A DNA stretch of 64,000 nt from Taeniopygia guttata (taxonomy: Eukaryota; Chordata; Aves; Passeriformes; Estrildidae): NCBI RefSeq assembly GCF_048771995.1, contig NC_133037.1, positions 315,001 to 379,000 of the forward strand, written 5' to 3'. A program made the position numbers and the translations under genes. Positions within the stretch are counted from its first letter, which is position 1, and each line of letters starts with the position of its first letter. The notes beneath the pieces were generated by a model that saw only the letters and a list, made by a program, of their open reading frames with translations, had not been told where the DNA came from and ran no database searches. Below, in pieces: positions 62,801-64,000 of this stretch.

Positions 62801-64000
62801 CAGTTCCTAGCTGAGAAATATCCAAACCGTGGGGTATGTGTTGTCTTGAGCAGGCTCTCAGATGGCAGGCCTGTGTGTGCAGGGGGGAGGCTCAGAATAC
62901 ATAATTTGCAGAATTTGCACTTGCCTCATTGGAAGGAAATTGAACGTGAACATTAGGGAGAATGGGATGTACTCTGACGCTGAAGAGTTCTTTAAGAAAA
63001 TAGCTTATGTTTCCCTTGCACATCAGTGCAGCAGGCAGAAGGGGCTCAGAAATTTGGCATTAAACTGCGTAGCTGAATCACATCAGAAATAGATGCTCCC
63101 TGTTATATTTTCCATTCCTGCTACAGGAGTGCCACAGTTCACCTCTCTCCCGTGAACTTAGGTTTGATGAATGTAAGGAGTTAAATGGTGTGTTTACTTG
63201 CTGTCACAGGGGAACAGCTTGTTGACCCTGATCCTGTGTTTTGCTGTGATGAAGGCTCTGCTGTGGTATGAGAAGTATGAACGTGGGTTCCCAGGGCCAC
63301 AGGCCCAGGCTGTGGGCTCACTCCCATGGAGTTCAGTGAGGGGTTCGCCCGACATGTTCATGAGAAAGCTGAGTGCCCAAATATCTCTGTTCTTGGATTT
63401 TTGTGCACATCAGCCCTATCTTGTTCTGCTGAGTGCAGCATGTTGTACAGTCTGCTCCCTGTCAGATTGCAGGAAGCATCTCTGTAGTACAGTATGCTAG
63501 ATTCTCCCTGTTCCTGTGTAATTCACATGTAAATTAATGCACATTTGCATTTTTCTGAGTGTCATGTGTGCACGTCCCTGCATATGCCCCTGCCTTCTGA
63601 GCAGCACCCCAGCTCTGCCCCAAGACAGCACAGGCTGGCACAGCCCATCGGTGGCATTCCACAGCTCCAGTGCTTGCTGCAGAGCTTGGATGGGGTATGT
63701 TGATGCTGACAGCTACAGCATCCCCAAAAACGGCCTGCGGCTGTTGTTGGCTGTTGTGTCCTCTTCCCCATCTGCGCTGTCATGTTGCCACAAGTCTGAA
63801 AACTTCTGAGCAGCCTCAGAGGCAAGTGGGAGTTGGGAGGCAGTGGCCCCACAGGTGTTTGCAGCACGTGGGGTGCACTAGTCCTGCTCCCTGGTGTGCA
63901 GAGGCACCTTCACTGGCCTCGCAGAGCCTGTCCCTGCTGTGCTGCTGATGGACCTGTCACCACCAGATCTGGTTTGCTGACTTGGTCTTCTTTCCTTTCC

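Larger units (their letters stand above)
58502..64000 (+). other. PLXND1: PLXND1 intron 25, 5' part (more than 5.4 kb, open at window end)
   Basis: After the GTAAGA donor I find no sequence that could code the expected ETVGEPF continuation. The rest of the window is therefore intronic. It holds a 7-bp tandem repeat, an AT-rich homeodomain-type block at about 62700-62800 and an unexplained open frame at 61663-62004. The window ends in a pyrimidine-rich stretch. Confidence 0.85.

Noticed and set aside
62862..63092. 76-codon + strand frame in intron 25 as a possible exon
   Set aside because: It does not match the expected plexin continuation (ETVGEPF), and no acceptor/donor pair of the right phase supports it.

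Overview
The window is vertebrate nuclear DNA, almost certainly from a bird. It holds the 5' two-thirds of a single gene, plexin D1 (PLXND1), on the + strand. The coding parts are small exons with GT-AG (once GC-AG) introns. Two fragments of the CR1 retrotransposon family that is typical of birds are present: a 3' end before exon 13 and an antisense piece in intron 23. SINE-like interspersed repeats are scarce. No prokaryotic genes, RNA genes or CRISPR arrays are visible.

Layout. Bases 1 to about 7000 are intergenic/upstream DNA with no gene that I can support. A strongly CpG-rich block (about 7060-9330) carries the putative promoter, the 5' leader and the large first coding exon (ATG at 7706). 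Intron 1 (16.3 kb) follows, with a 30-bp minisatellite. Exons 2-25 lie between 25361 and 58501. Intron 25 begins at 58502 and runs beyond the window end, so the gene is cut off at the right edge.

The 25 coding exons join without a frame break into 1530 residues: a signal peptide, a Sema domain, three PSI cysteine modules alternating with IPT/TIG folds, one transmembrane helix (about residues 1293-1316), a juxtamembrane coiled coil and the first part of the split GAP domain, including the LRRTES arginine motif. The GTPase-binding insert, the second GAP half and the stop codon lie to the right of the window. From family knowledge, plexin-D1 is the semaphorin 3E receptor acting in vascular and axonal guidance.

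No new system was found. The most interesting observations are splice-related. Intron 2 has a GC donor. A 33-bp minisatellite begins exactly at the exon 19 donor and has copied the GTGAGT motif several times. A CR1 3' end lies about 30 bases from the exon 13 acceptor. Exon 9 has a tandem TAG/CAG acceptor. A short upstream ORF overlaps the start codon. Two perfect inverted repeats built of homeodomain-type TAAT cores lie in introns 19 and 25.
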